From positions 1 through 57,982 of the forward strand of contig CALGGE010000049.1 in NCBI GenBank assembly GCA_937916125.1: a DNA stretch of 57,982 nt, written 5' to 3'. Position 1 is the stretch's first letter, and the number at the start of each line of letters is the position of its first letter. A program made the translations under genes and the position numbers. Below are positions 15,745 through 24,825 of this stretch, in pieces. This stretch comes from an uncultured Elusimicrobia bacterium. Lineage in GTDB: Bacteria > Elusimicrobiota > Endomicrobiia > Endomicrobiales > Endomicrobiaceae. The notes under the pieces are model-generated. The model did no database searches. It was not told the DNA's origin and was given only the letters and a program-made list of their open reading frames with translations.

Positions 15745-17796
15745 TCAGTCAACAATCCGAGTTTTTATCTTAAAGCAAAACTCTTTGTCTTTATCCAAAG
15801 TAAATTCATATACGGCAACTACGGTCGTTCCCTGATAAGTTTTTTCATAGCCGCTGTCGGACGCGGAAACCGTCTCTATCGGACATACCCACCAGTCACA
15901 ATTTACCGAACTTGAAACAACCGTATCGAATTTAAGATTTTTATCTTTTCGTTTCCAATCTTTTTTATTTTTTATTTCGGCGGTATCCGCGGCGGTTTTT
16001 TCCGAGAAAGCAAAAACCTGCTCGACGCCGAATTTAAAATTCATAACGACATCCGAAAGATTTTTTATTTTATATTCAACTTCATAACCGTCGAATTTCA
16101 ACGGCTTAATTATCTTTGTTACTTCAACCGGTAAATGTTTATCGTTATACCAAACGTGTCCGCACCTTGAAAGAGTCAACCCGTTTTTATCGAGTTTCGA
16201 ATCATAAATTCCTAAAACAAAATCTCCTTCTTCCTTAAACTTCACGCCGTAAAGACTGTCATAACCGGTATCATTACCGAAAAAGTGATCGAGAAGAGAA
16301 GTCTTCCCGTACCAATCGTAAACCAAATGATTTTCAAGCCCGAACTCTTTAACCTTAACCGCATCCGTATGAATGGAAGTGAACTCTTTCGAATCCGCAA
16401 CGTTATTATTTTCAATAGCTTCTCTTAATTTTTTATGATAGCTTTCATATCTTCTTGTAAGCACGTTGGACAAATTGTAATTTTTGCCCAATATGTCAAA
16501 CTCAAATATACTTCCTCCTCGTTCGGCGTCAACATAAATATTTTGATTTTTACTTTCGTACAAAAATTCATCAACGCTGTCACAATCAAAATCCGTTTTT
16601 ATCCAAGAATTTTCCGAGCCGAATTTTCCGTTATATAAATTTTCGGCTTTCAACAAATGTTCATAAATTGCATTTCTTAAATGAGGAAGATAAAGCCCTC
16701 CGAACACACCGTGCCAATAAGCACAATTACATTGTCCGGCATAGAGTTCTTTCTTCATATCGGAAGACGTATCAATTTTTTTATCTTGAAATTTTCTGCT
16801 TAATCTTATCATTTTTTTGTGCATATTATTAACTTCATCGTACTTGCTTAAAAAATTTCTCCAAAAACCGCCGCGGATAAAAGGTTTAAACTCGGGCGTA
16901 AATTCATTTTGTTTTACAAATCTGTCAAAATCATTCTGTACCGACGACGGCAGAGACCATTCTCCCATTTCGAAATAAGAGTTTGTCTGCAAATAAATTC
17001 TTCCCTGAGGCTTAACGGTATTTAATACTTCCGAAAAAGTCGCCGTTTCAACGACATCGGAATTTTCTTCAAGTGCCGTAAGGAATGTATCGAGCCATTT
17101 ATTTTCATAAACGTGTTTATTTGTACCCGGCCACATACCGAACTTTTCGCCGTCATCCGCCATAACAACAACGATATCTTTATCTTCGTTTGCAAGCTGT
17201 TTGAAATATTCCATGCATACGCTTACGTCCCGAAAAGGAATCAAATATCTTAATCTCTGACTTATGGGGAAAACGCTTAAAGATGTTCCCTCATCCTCGG
17301 TAACATAATAACCTTTCAAATCGTTTTCTTTCAACCCGGACGCCATAAAATGAACATCGTCCAAAATAGTATATTTTATTCCGGCATTTGTAAAATCTTT
17401 AACAATTGACGGTTCCCAAACTCTTTCCGCTACCCACGCACCCTGCGGTTTGCAACCGAAAGTATCTTCTATAAATTTCGACAATTGTTTTATCTGTCCG
17501 GCTCTGTCCGCCGACGGTATAACGGAAAGTATCGGCTCGTAATATCCGCCGGAAATAAGCTCAAGTCTGCCTGAAGAAATCATTTTTTTTAAGGCTTTAA
17601 TGTACGGCGGATGAGACTGCACCATAAATTCCCACAACATACCGCTGGAATGAAGATTCCACTTAATTGATTTATGTTTTGACATTACGTCAATAAAAGG
17701 TTTATATGCAACTTTATAACCTTTCTCAAAAACCCACTTAAAATTTCCTATGGGCTGATGGTTATGTATTCCTAAAACAAATTTAATTTTTTTCAT
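15745..17796 (-). CDS. GH57 4-alpha-glucanotransferase/alpha-amylase-like enzyme
   Basis: 683 residues, no signal peptide, so cytoplasmic. GH57 motifs are in order: HNHQP (11-15), GGYYEP (~83-88), WVAERVWEP with the nucleophile Glu124, and VMADDGEKFG with the acid/base Asp214, followed by the glucanotransferase-type C-terminal beta domains (~340-683). Length and order fit the Thermococcus 4-alpha-glucanotransferase type rather than branching enzymes. It probably reshapes glycogen or maltodextrin. It lies inside the PTS operon between EIIB and EIIC, linking sugar uptake and storage glucan. Confidence 0.9.
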   Translation of the reverse strand: MKKIKFVLGIHNHQPIGNFKWVFEKGYKVAYKPFIDVMSKHKSIKWNLHSSGMLWEFMVQSHPPYIKALKKMISSGRLELISGGYYEPILSVIPSADRAGQIKQLSKFIEDTFGCKPQGAWVAERVWEPSIVKDFTNAGIKYTILDDVHFMASGLKENDLKGYYVTEDEGTSLSVFPISQRLRYLIPFRDVSVCMEYFKQLANEDKDIVVVMADDGEKFGMWPGTNKHVYENKWLDTFLTALEENSDVVETATFSEVLNTVKPQGRIYLQTNSYFEMGEWSLPSSVQNDFDRFVKQNEFTPEFKPFIRGGFWRNFLSKYDEVNNMHKKMIRLSRKFQDKKIDTSSDMKKELYAGQCNCAYWHGVFGGLYLPHLRNAIYEHLLKAENLYNGKFGSENSWIKTDFDCDSVDEFLYESKNQNIYVDAERGGSIFEFDILGKNYNLSNVLTRRYESYHKKLREAIENNNVADSKEFTSIHTDAVKVKEFGLENHLVYDWYGKTSLLDHFFGNDTGYDSLYGVKFKEEGDFVLGIYDSKLDKNGLTLSRCGHVWYNDKHLPVEVTKIIKPLKFDGYEVEYKIKNLSDVVMNFKFGVEQVFAFSEKTAADTAEIKNKKDWKRKDKNLKFDTVVSSSVNCDWWVCPIETVSASDSGYEKTYQGTTVVAVYEFTLDKDKEFCFKIKTRIVD

Positions 17797-17811
17797 TTAT
17801 ATTTATCCTGT

Positions 17812-18321
17812 TTAATGTGCAGATAACCCGAGTATTTCTGCCTCTTTTTGTATATCAAAAATTATATTGTATCTCTCATCCTGAGGTAATGCACGTGCTT
17901 CCAATTCCACACCGAAAGACAAAAGTTTCAGGAAAGATTCAACATCGTTTTTATCTACCGACAAATTGGTCAACAATTGTTTTTTACCGTGACTGTAATG
18001 CATTCCGCCGACGTTAACCGACTGAAACTTTATTCCGTCATTTGAAATTCTTACAATATCCTGCGGATTTGAAAACAAAATCATAAGTTTATCGTTATCA
18101 TAAACGCCGTTCGACAAATCATAAGCAGCTTCTTTAACATTTCTGATAATAAGTTTTACCGAACTGGGAACTGCCATAGACATCAATATTTGCTGCATTT
18201 CATCCGCGGCAACTTCATCCGAAACGACAAGAATTTTATCGACTTGTACCGTTTTCAACCACCCCTGCACTATCTGCCCGTGAATTAATCTGTCATCTAT
18301 ACGAACTACTTTTATGCTCAC
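17812..18321 (-). CDS. PTS EIIB component, mannose family
   Basis: 169 residues. The phosphorylated His14 lies in VVRIDDRLIHGQ, the family hallmark, followed by ILVVSDEVAAD and VNVGGMHY. It receives phosphate from EIIA and gives it to the sugar during transport. The 29-base gap to EIIA and shared strand indicate one transcript. Confidence 0.95.
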   Translation of the reverse strand: MSIKVVRIDDRLIHGQIVQGWLKTVQVDKILVVSDEVAADEMQQILMSMAVPSSVKLIIRNVKEAAYDLSNGVYDNDKLMILFSNPQDIVRISNDGIKFQSVNVGGMHYSHGKKQLLTNLSVDKNDVESFLKLLSFGVELEARALPQDERYNIIFDIQKEAEILGLSAH

Positions 18322-18349
18322 ATTAAACTCCTGTTGCCAAATTTATAAA

Positions 18350-18766
18350 TTAAGCTTTAAGCTTTTCAAACATAAGTTGTTTTGCGTTTACCATACTTTT
18401 TTGTCCGTCCGAAAGGACTTTATCCGCAAGTTCTTTTGCCGTCGTTGCAAATTTACTTGCGAATATTGCCGAAAGCAATATCGGCAAATTTACACCGGTT
18501 AAAACTTCCAAGTTGTATTTCCCGGCAAGCAAAAGAGATGCATTGCACGGCGTTCCGCCGAGTATATCGGTGAGAATAAGAGTTCCTTCGGGCTTACTTA
18601 TCTTAGCAAGAATCTCATCAATTTTAATCCGTAAACTCTGCAGATTTTCATTTTTGATATCTTTATCTATATAAAACAAATTTTCCTGTTTGCCCGCTAT
18701 AACTTCAGCCGTAGCGATAAGCTCTTTAGTTAAATTACAATGAGAAACTATTAAAACATTTATCAT
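18350..18766 (-). CDS. PTS EIIA component, mannose family
   Basis: 138 residues, with His9 in LIVSHCNLTKEL as the phosphorylation site and the ILTDILGGTPCNAS loop typical of EIIA-Man. It takes phosphate from HPr. Its ATG overlaps the yvcK stop by four bases (ATGA). Confidence 0.95.
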   Translation of the reverse strand: MINVLIVSHCNLTKELIATAEVIAGKQENLFYIDKDIKNENLQSLRIKIDEILAKISKPEGTLILTDILGGTPCNASLLLAGKYNLEVLTGVNLPILLSAIFASKFATTAKELADKVLSDGQKSMVNAKQLMFEKLKA

Positions 18767-19725
18767 TTAATACTCCTTAAAAAGCCGAAAATTGTTTTGG
18801 ACAATTTAGTAAAATCATGATGTGCATACTGACTTTTTGATACCAAATCTTTCTTTATTATTCTGATATTTCCGTTTCTCATCTTATCGATTTTTACGGG
18901 AACGGAATTATATTTTTTGTACCTTTCCACGACGGATTTCGGTATTATTCCGCTGTTTACAATTACCGCATCCAAAATATCTTCATAAGAATGTTTTATT
19001 ATTGCATCGACATGATCGCCCAACGTATAGTTTGTCGTTTCCCCGTCCTGCGTCATAATATTCGATATATAAATTTTTACGGCCTTTGATTTTTTTAACG
19101 CAGAGACGACACCGTCAAAAAGTAAATTAACTATCACCGACGTATATAACGACCCCGGACCGAATATAACACAATCCGCATTAATTATGGAATTTATAAC
19201 ATCCTTTGAAACTTTTGCATTTTTCGGTTCTATTTCCACGGTATCAATCGTATATTTGCTTCTGGAAATATTTGTCTCGCCTTTAACTTTTTTCCCGTCA
19301 ACAAGAGTCGCTTTAAGTTTAACGTTGTCCAGTGATACAGGCAAAACTTTTCCTTTTATTGCAAGGACATCGCTCGCATTGAGAATCGCTTTATCAAAAC
19401 CGCCCGACACCGACGTCAACGCCGTCAAAAACAAATTGCCGAAAGAATGATTTGACAACCCGCCTTTTTTAGGAAATCTGTACCGAAAAAGTTTAGTTAT
19501 TAAATTTTCTTCTTCCGAAAGAGCCACCAAACAGTTTCTTATATCACCCGGAGGCAAAACGCCAAGCTCCTTTCTCAGCTTACCCGAACTTCCACCGTCG
19601 TCGGAAACGGTTACTATTGCGGTAATATCGCAATTATATTTTTTCAGTCCTCTTAACAGAGTCGAAAGGCCCGTTCCTCCGCCTATGGCGGGAATTTTAT
19701 ATTTTTTATTATTTTTATCCCGCAC
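18763..19725 (-). CDS. yvcK: YvcK/GluA-family protein (CofD-like fold)
   Basis: 320 residues. AIGGGTGLSTLLRGLK at the N-terminus, VTVSDDGGSSGKLRKELG, PPGDIRNCLVAL, NHSFGNLFL and FGPGSLYTSV define the YvcK family, which binds UDP-GlcNAc and helps adjust carbon flux to cell-wall synthesis. It overlaps rapZ by 11 bases, as in Firmicutes-type rapZ-yvcK pairs. Confidence 0.94.
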   Translation of the reverse strand: MRDKNNKKYKIPAIGGGTGLSTLLRGLKKYNCDITAIVTVSDDGGSSGKLRKELGVLPPGDIRNCLVALSEEENLITKLFRYRFPKKGGLSNHSFGNLFLTALTSVSGGFDKAILNASDVLAIKGKVLPVSLDNVKLKATLVDGKKVKGETNISRSKYTIDTVEIEPKNAKVSKDVINSIINADCVIFGPGSLYTSVIVNLLFDGVVSALKKSKAVKIYISNIMTQDGETTNYTLGDHVDAIIKHSYEDILDAVIVNSGIIPKSVVERYKKYNSVPVKIDKMRNGNIRIIKKDLVSKSQYAHHDFTKLSKTIFGFLRSIK

Positions 19726-20575
19726 GAAAAATATCCCTGTGATAAAGTTTTACTTTAAATTTATTTTTTATAAAAAATTTTGCCAGTTTTTCGGCTGTCG
19801 CTACGGAACGATGTCTGCCTCCCGTGCAACCTACGGCTATTGTCAACTGACTTTTCCCCTCTTTTATATAACCGGGGATAAGATTTTTCAACAATTGAGA
19901 AATTTTATTAAAAAACGGTTTATATTCTTTCTGTTTTTCTATGTAATTAACAACTTCGAAATCTTTTCCGGTTTTTGTTTTAAGTCCGGAAACATAGTTC
20001 GGGTTGGGAACAAAACGCACGTCAAAAACGATATCCGCTTCCGCCGCAATTCCGTACTTAAAACCGAACGACATTATCGACAATAAAAGCTGTCTTTTAT
20101 CCGAGCTTAACCCGATAAGTTTTGCCAAAGTATTCTTTAACTCGCCTATCGTCATATTTGTCGTATCTATTTCCCTGTCGGCAACTTTCTGCACAACCTG
20201 CAACATTTTACGTTCGGCTTTAATTCCGTCTTTTACAAGTAAGCCCAAAGGATGTCTGCGTCTTGTTTCGGAATATCTTTTTAATATTGTTCCGTCGTCG
20301 GCATTCAAGAAAAAAACTTCGTTGGCTATCTTTTCTTTCTGCAATTCCGCAATGATATCGGTTATCTTATTGATATTCTTACCGGCACGGACATCAATGC
20401 TTAACGCAACATTTTTATATTCGTTTCTTTTCTTCTTATACAGTTTAATAAACTCCGAAACAAATTCAAACGGCATATTATCGACGCAGACATAGCCGAA
20501 ATCTTCCAAGAGATTCAGCACCTGACTCTTGCCCGCACCGGATATACCCGAAATTATCAGAAATTTATTCTTCAT
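19715..20575 (-). CDS. rapZ: RapZ-like P-loop nucleotide-binding protein
   Basis: 286 residues. Walker A GISGAGKS is at 10-17, then FLNADDGTILKRYSETRRRHPL and the C-terminal TIAVGCTGGRHRSVATAEKL, the conserved domain that binds glucosamine-6-phosphate and RNA in RapZ. A role in amino-sugar homeostasis is inferred from the family and fits its neighbours hprK and yvcK. It overlaps hprK by 11 bases. Confidence 0.94.
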   Translation of the reverse strand: MKNKFLIISGISGAGKSQVLNLLEDFGYVCVDNMPFEFVSEFIKLYKKKRNEYKNVALSIDVRAGKNINKITDIIAELQKEKIANEVFFLNADDGTILKRYSETRRRHPLGLLVKDGIKAERKMLQVVQKVADREIDTTNMTIGELKNTLAKLIGLSSDKRQLLLSIMSFGFKYGIAAEADIVFDVRFVPNPNYVSGLKTKTGKDFEVVNYIEKQKEYKPFFNKISQLLKNLIPGYIKEGKSQLTIAVGCTGGRHRSVATAEKLAKFFIKNKFKVKLYHRDIFRAG

Positions 20576-21509
20576 TTTTGCTCTTTATTTCCCGTATAAG
20601 TTTTTTATTCATTTCAACGGCGGCAAAATAACCTCTGTTTTTCAACCTCTGATTGAGACTTGCCGTTTCCACGATAATTGCAAGGTTTCTTCCCGGAGCG
20701 ACAGGCACGGTAATTTCCGGAACTTTAACCCCCAATATATCGGTAAACTGTTCCCTCAGCCCCAGCCTTTCTACTTTGTCGGCTTCATCCCAATGAACAA
20801 GATTTATCACAAGCTCTATTTTTGACTCGTCGAGAATATTGGCTATACCGAACATATTTCTGATATCGATAACACCCACTCCCCTTAACTCCATATGATG
20901 TTTTACCACGCCTGTAGCCTTACCCATCAAGATTCTTCCGGAACGTTTGGTTATTTCAACGATATCGTCGGAAACAAGCATATGTCCTCTTTTTACAAGT
21001 TCCAATGCACATTCCGACTTACCGACTCCGGACTTCCCTCTGATAAATACCCCCAGACCGTAAACATTACAAAGTACTCCGTGAACTTTCTGCATAGGAG
21101 CAAGTTTTTCGTCCAAATAAAAAAGAAGGTCTCCCAAAAGCTGTGCCGAAGATAGCGGCGTGCTTAAGAGAGGCACATTCAATTTATTAAAAACTTCCAA
21201 CATTGATCTTAAAGGATCAAACGACCTTGTAATAATGCAGCACGGAACCTGTTTGGGCGAAAAAACTTTCGTCAACATCTCGCACTGTTTTTCATAGGAA
21301 AGAGAAGTAAGAAAAGTATGTTCCGCAATACCTATTATCTGCACTCTTTCGTACGGCAAATGAGCAAAATAACCCGCAAATGCAAGCCCCGGCCTGTTAG
21401 TATCGGGGACGGTAATTTCCTTTCCCAATCCGCCGGAACCTGCAATTAACGTAAGTTTTAAATCTTCTGCTTTTTCGTCGATTAAAGTGCCAACCGTTAA
21501 AACCGGCAT
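20565..21509 (-). CDS. hprK: HPr kinase/phosphorylase
   Basis: 314 residues. Walker A GKSGVGKS at 158-165 is followed by ECALELVKRGHMLVSDD and the HPrK signature VINLVHWDEADKVERLG. It phosphorylates Ser46 of HPr. The cognate serine is present in ptsH of the same operon, so an HPr(Ser-P) control loop is likely functional here. Confidence 0.96.
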   Translation of the reverse strand: MPVLTVGTLIDEKAEDLKLTLIAGSGGLGKEITVPDTNRPGLAFAGYFAHLPYERVQIIGIAEHTFLTSLSYEKQCEMLTKVFSPKQVPCCIITRSFDPLRSMLEVFNKLNVPLLSTPLSSAQLLGDLLFYLDEKLAPMQKVHGVLCNVYGLGVFIRGKSGVGKSECALELVKRGHMLVSDDIVEITKRSGRILMGKATGVVKHHMELRGVGVIDIRNMFGIANILDESKIELVINLVHWDEADKVERLGLREQFTDILGVKVPEITVPVAPGRNLAIIVETASLNQRLKNRGYFAAVEMNKKLIREIKSKNEE

Positions 21510-21512
21510 TGT

Positions 21513-21971
21513 TTAATAGGCATCCTCTTGTTGAATTATTTTTACTACATCTTCTTTAGTTTCGGCATCTTTGATTGCCTGTCTTAAGAACTTATCTTTA
21601 AATAACCTTGATATTCTCGATAAAGCCTTTAAATGCTGACCCGTAACTTCTACCGGCCCTACCAAAAGGAATATAATGTAAACCGGTTCTCCGTCCAAAG
21701 AATTAAATTCTATTCCTTTTTTGGATATACCCAAAACACCTATCTGTTCGGACAAAACATCGGTTTTTCCGTGAGGGATTGCAACTCCCTGTCCTATACC
21801 CGTCGAGCCTAATTTTTCTCTTTCAAGAACAACATCGATAATCTCTTCGGTATTCTTGATTTTTTTTGAAGTTTTTAAAAGCTCTATCAACTCAACAATA
21901 GCATCCTTTTTGTTCTGAGCTTTTAAATCCACCGTGATGGCATCCTGGGATAAAAAATCCATAATGTTCAT
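21513..21971 (-). CDS. ptsN: PTS EIIA, fructose/nitrogen type
   Basis: 152 residues, a single EIIA domain with active His67 in GIGQGVAIPHGKTD and the GPVEVTGQHLKALSRISRLF segment. There are no EIIB/EIIC domains attached, so a regulatory PtsN-like role is likelier than transport. It lies between hpf and hprK, a setting like the hpf-ptsN-rapZ order near rpoN in proteobacteria. Confidence 0.93.
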   Translation of the reverse strand: MNIMDFLSQDAITVDLKAQNKKDAIVELIELLKTSKKIKNTEEIIDVVLEREKLGSTGIGQGVAIPHGKTDVLSEQIGVLGISKKGIEFNSLDGEPVYIIFLLVGPVEVTGQHLKALSRISRLFKDKFLRQAIKDAETKEDVVKIIQQEDAY

Positions 21972-22007
21972 TTTCTGTAAAGCCTCCTGATTAGAGTGTT
22001 TCTTTTT

Positions 22008-22562
22008 TTAGTTATTAAATTCCGGTTCCAACATTACCAAAGAACCGCTGTCTTTTCTGTATAAAACGTTTAATTTATCGGTAGAAGAATTTAAAAACAT
22101 ATAAACTCTGTAATTCAAAGAATCCATTTCGTTTATCGCATCTTCTATTGATACCGGATGTATGTCAAATCTCTTAATTTCGGAAATCTTCGTTCTGGAA
22201 TCTTCCATTGTATCATAAGAGAAAACATCCGCTTTAATTTTCTTGGCTTTGGATACTTTTAAATTTGCTTTTCTGTGAATTTTGGAAATTTCTTTTTCTT
22301 TTCTCAACTGTTTGGCAAGTTTATCAACCGTTAAATCTATTGAAGAATATAAATCTTCGGATTCTTCTTTAGCTCTGAAAGCTCTCCCGTCAATGTAAAA
22401 AGTTACTTCCGTAATTTGTCTGTTTTTTTCAACCGACAAAATAACGTGAGCTCCGACAGTGTCACCGTCAAAATACTTACCGGCTTTAGAAACTTTTTGT
22501 CTGACATAAGAACCGATTGCATCCGTCAACTTCAAGTGTCTTGCAGTGATATTAATTTGCAT
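22008..22562 (-). CDS. hpf: Long-form ribosome hibernation promoting factor
   Basis: 184 residues. An N-terminal HPF/YfiA domain (~1-95, MQINITARHLKLTDAIGSYV) and a C-terminal dimerisation domain (~125-184, RFDIHPVSIEDAINEMDSL) make it the long form that pairs 70S into 100S ribosomes in slow growth. It is the first gene of the PTS-control operon and has a strong AAAGGAG before its ATG. Confidence 0.95.
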   Translation of the reverse strand: MQINITARHLKLTDAIGSYVRQKVSKAGKYFDGDTVGAHVILSVEKNRQITEVTFYIDGRAFRAKEESEDLYSSIDLTVDKLAKQLRKEKEISKIHRKANLKVSKAKKIKADVFSYDTMEDSRTKISEIKRFDIHPVSIEDAINEMDSLNYRVYMFLNSSTDKLNVLYRKDSGSLVMLEPEFNN

Positions 22563-22630
22563 ACACGAACTCCTTTTACGTCAGTATTAATTTATACCAT
22601 TTTTTGCTTCTAAAAGCAATCTTATAATTA

Positions 22631-22659
22631 ATTATAATCCATATTTTAAAAAAATACAA
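22631..22659 (-). promoter_or_regulatory. Promoter of the hpf-PTS operon
   Basis: Minus strand: TTGTAT (22654-22659), 17 bases, TATAAT (22631-22636). A short GCTTTTAGAAGC hairpin lies in the leader. A repeat block begins 12 bases upstream of the -35. Confidence 0.75.
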
Positions 22660-22670
22660 CCTTTTTTTAA

Positions 22671-22748
22671 AACGGCAACGGCAATGTATAATGTACAATG
22701 TACAATGTATAATGTATAATGAACGACAACGGCAACGACGAACGGCAG
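22671..22748. repeat. Repeat block upstream of the hpf promoter
   Basis: Five TGTAYAA heptamers (about 22684-22720) framed by ACGGCAACGG and ACGACAACGGCAACGACG spacers, between the acyltransferase stop codon and the hpf promoter. Confidence 0.9.
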
Positions 22749-22760
22749 ACGGTGTTGCCT

Positions 22761-23651
22761 TTATATATTGCCTTTTTGTCGCCACCTTCTGTGAAACCAA
22801 AACCAATAAGAAGGATACCTTTCAACGTACTTCTGCAAAATCTCGTTATACTTTATCATTATTTTTTTAATATTTTCTTCTTCGCTTTCCGAATAATCAA
22901 CAACTATTTCTTCGAAAGTTGCGACATATCTTCCGTCGGGCTGTCTTACGCAAAACGATGTAATAATAGGACTTTTAGCTCTTAAGGCAAAAACAGCAGG
23001 CCCTTTCGGAGTAGATACATCCGCAAAGAAAAACGGAACATATACGCCGCTGTCGCCGGCATGCTGGTCTGCCAAAATTGCGACAAATTCGTTTTTCTTC
23101 AACGCTCTCAAAACGCCTATCGGTGCATTTTCCTTGTAAATGGTTTTATAGCCTCTGTTTGACCTTATGCCGTTTATCATTTCATCAAAATACGGATTTT
23201 CCTGTTTGGCAACAATAACCGACAACGGATATCTCTTACCGAAAGATATTGCAAGCATTTCCCAATTACCGAAATGTGCGGAAAGCATTATCGCACCTCT
23301 GCCGGCCTTCAATGCGTTCTCCACAAGATATATATTTTCAAAATTTATAAAATTTTTAAGCTGTTTATCCGACATTTTACTTACAAAAATTATTTCAACT
23401 ACCGTGCAGACAAACTGTTTATAAACATCTTTTGCAATTTTATTTATTTCTTCTTTTGTTTTATCGGGAAACGCTTTTGTCAAAGAGCTTATAATATGTT
23501 TCTTCCTTATCGGAACAAACTTAAAAGCCGTAGCCGCCAAAAAAAAACCGATTTTTTTTGCAGTTTCCATTGAGAACAAATACAAAAAAGCCATAACGGC
23601 TTTCAAAGCATAATATTCCGTAAGATGTTGTAATTTTTTATTCTTTTTCAT
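22761..23651 (-). CDS. Lipid A-type lysophospholipid acyltransferase
   Basis: 296 residues, LpxL/HtrB family. The catalytic HX4(D/E) motif is in SAHFGNWEML, followed by VAKQENPYFDEMI, a GVLRALKKNEFVAILADQH segment and PYFFADVSTPKGPAV-like substrate motif, ending with YWFWFHRRW. An N-terminal hydrophobic segment anchors it in the inner membrane. It implies a lipid A-bearing outer membrane. It overlaps the DUF362 gene by 14 bases. Confidence 0.9.
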   Translation of the reverse strand: MKKNKKLQHLTEYYALKAVMAFLYLFSMETAKKIGFFLAATAFKFVPIRKKHIISSLTKAFPDKTKEEINKIAKDVYKQFVCTVVEIIFVSKMSDKQLKNFINFENIYLVENALKAGRGAIMLSAHFGNWEMLAISFGKRYPLSVIVAKQENPYFDEMINGIRSNRGYKTIYKENAPIGVLRALKKNEFVAILADQHAGDSGVYVPFFFADVSTPKGPAVFALRAKSPIITSFCVRQPDGRYVATFEEIVVDYSESEEENIKKIMIKYNEILQKYVERYPSYWFWFHRRWRQKGNI

Positions 23652-24819
23652 TTTTCAGAAAAAATTTTGCAATAAAACTTCTTTTAATATCTATAGCCTT
23701 ATGATAACAAAGTTCATGACAACAAAAACACGATATACAGTTATTTCGTTTTACAATCGGATGTTCAGTCTCACCTTTAACAAAATATATGGTATTTGCC
23801 GGACAATGTTTGATACATTGCAGACAATTAACGCATTTTCTGTTATTTATTACCGGAGCAACCCAAATAAAATATCCCAAACATTTAGCAATAAATCTTG
23901 TAATTTTTCTCGGTAAAAAATTTATAAATTTTTTCGTAACGGGCAACTTAACTTTTTCAAAATTAAATTTACTTATATCGTCGCCGACACAAATAATATT
24001 CTTTAAATTTACGTTGCCGAGATTTTTCTCCCGTAACGGTTTAATTAAAATATTATCTTTTAATTTAAAGCCGAACTTACTTAAAAAAAACACATCCAGT
24101 GATACGGTATCTTTAGACGCGGCAACAATATTAAAACTTCTCTTTTTTCCGCTGAGGCTCGGTCCGTTACCTTCCAAACCGTCAATACCGTCAACCAAAG
24201 TAAACAGAAGTTTTTCTTTAACCATTCTATATATTTCGCTTAGCAGATAAGAAAAGTCGTACGGAGCGGGAGCTAACTTATGATATTCCATTTTTCCCGT
24301 GCCGGGAATAACTCCGTAAAAATTTTTTATTCCGCAAGAAAAACCCATTAACGTATGTGTTTTAAGTTTGGGAATGTTTATTATTGCATCATACTCTATA
24401 AGAGCTTTTGTTACACAAATTTGTTTTATCGTCGGATGCTGAATGGAAACTTCTATCGAACCGAACTTTTCAAAATTTACAAGTTCAATATTTTCTTCTT
24501 TCGCCATTGCAAGCATACCGGTTTTTTCCCAAATATGTTCAATACCGTTCAACAAATTACCGGGACTGTCTCCGACAATCGGAATTGCACCGAAATATTT
24601 CACTATTCTTACTACAGCTCTGACTACTTCCGGATGAGTGGTAATAGCCTGTTCCGGCAAATAAGCACTCAATAAATTCGGTTTTATTAAAATTCTCTTA
24701 TTAGGTTTAATTATTTCATTTACATTACCTAAAGATTTTACTGCGTTATTGACAGCATTAAAGACATTATCTCTATCGTAGTTGTTGCAATAATAAGCAG
24801 ATATTATTGTTTTAAGCAT
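23638..24819 (-). CDS. DUF362 protein with C-terminal 2[4Fe-4S] domain
   Basis: 393 residues. The DUF362 region (~1-300) shows ILIKPNLLS, TTHPEVVRAVVRIVKYFG, DSPGNLL and INIPKLKTHTLMGFSCGIKN. The end carries CVNCLQCIKHCP and CISCFCCHELC, binding two iron-sulfur clusters. The reaction is not established for this family; redox-linked chemistry is inferred. It sits between smc and the acyltransferase, seven bases after smc. Confidence 0.88.
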   Translation of the reverse strand: MLKTIISAYYCNNYDRDNVFNAVNNAVKSLGNVNEIIKPNKRILIKPNLLSAYLPEQAITTHPEVVRAVVRIVKYFGAIPIVGDSPGNLLNGIEHIWEKTGMLAMAKEENIELVNFEKFGSIEVSIQHPTIKQICVTKALIEYDAIINIPKLKTHTLMGFSCGIKNFYGVIPGTGKMEYHKLAPAPYDFSYLLSEIYRMVKEKLLFTLVDGIDGLEGNGPSLSGKKRSFNIVAASKDTVSLDVFFLSKFGFKLKDNILIKPLREKNLGNVNLKNIICVGDDISKFNFEKVKLPVTKKFINFLPRKITRFIAKCLGYFIWVAPVINNRKCVNCLQCIKHCPANTIYFVKGETEHPIVKRNNCISCFCCHELCYHKAIDIKRSFIAKFFLKNEKE

Positions 24820-24825
24820 TAAGCG

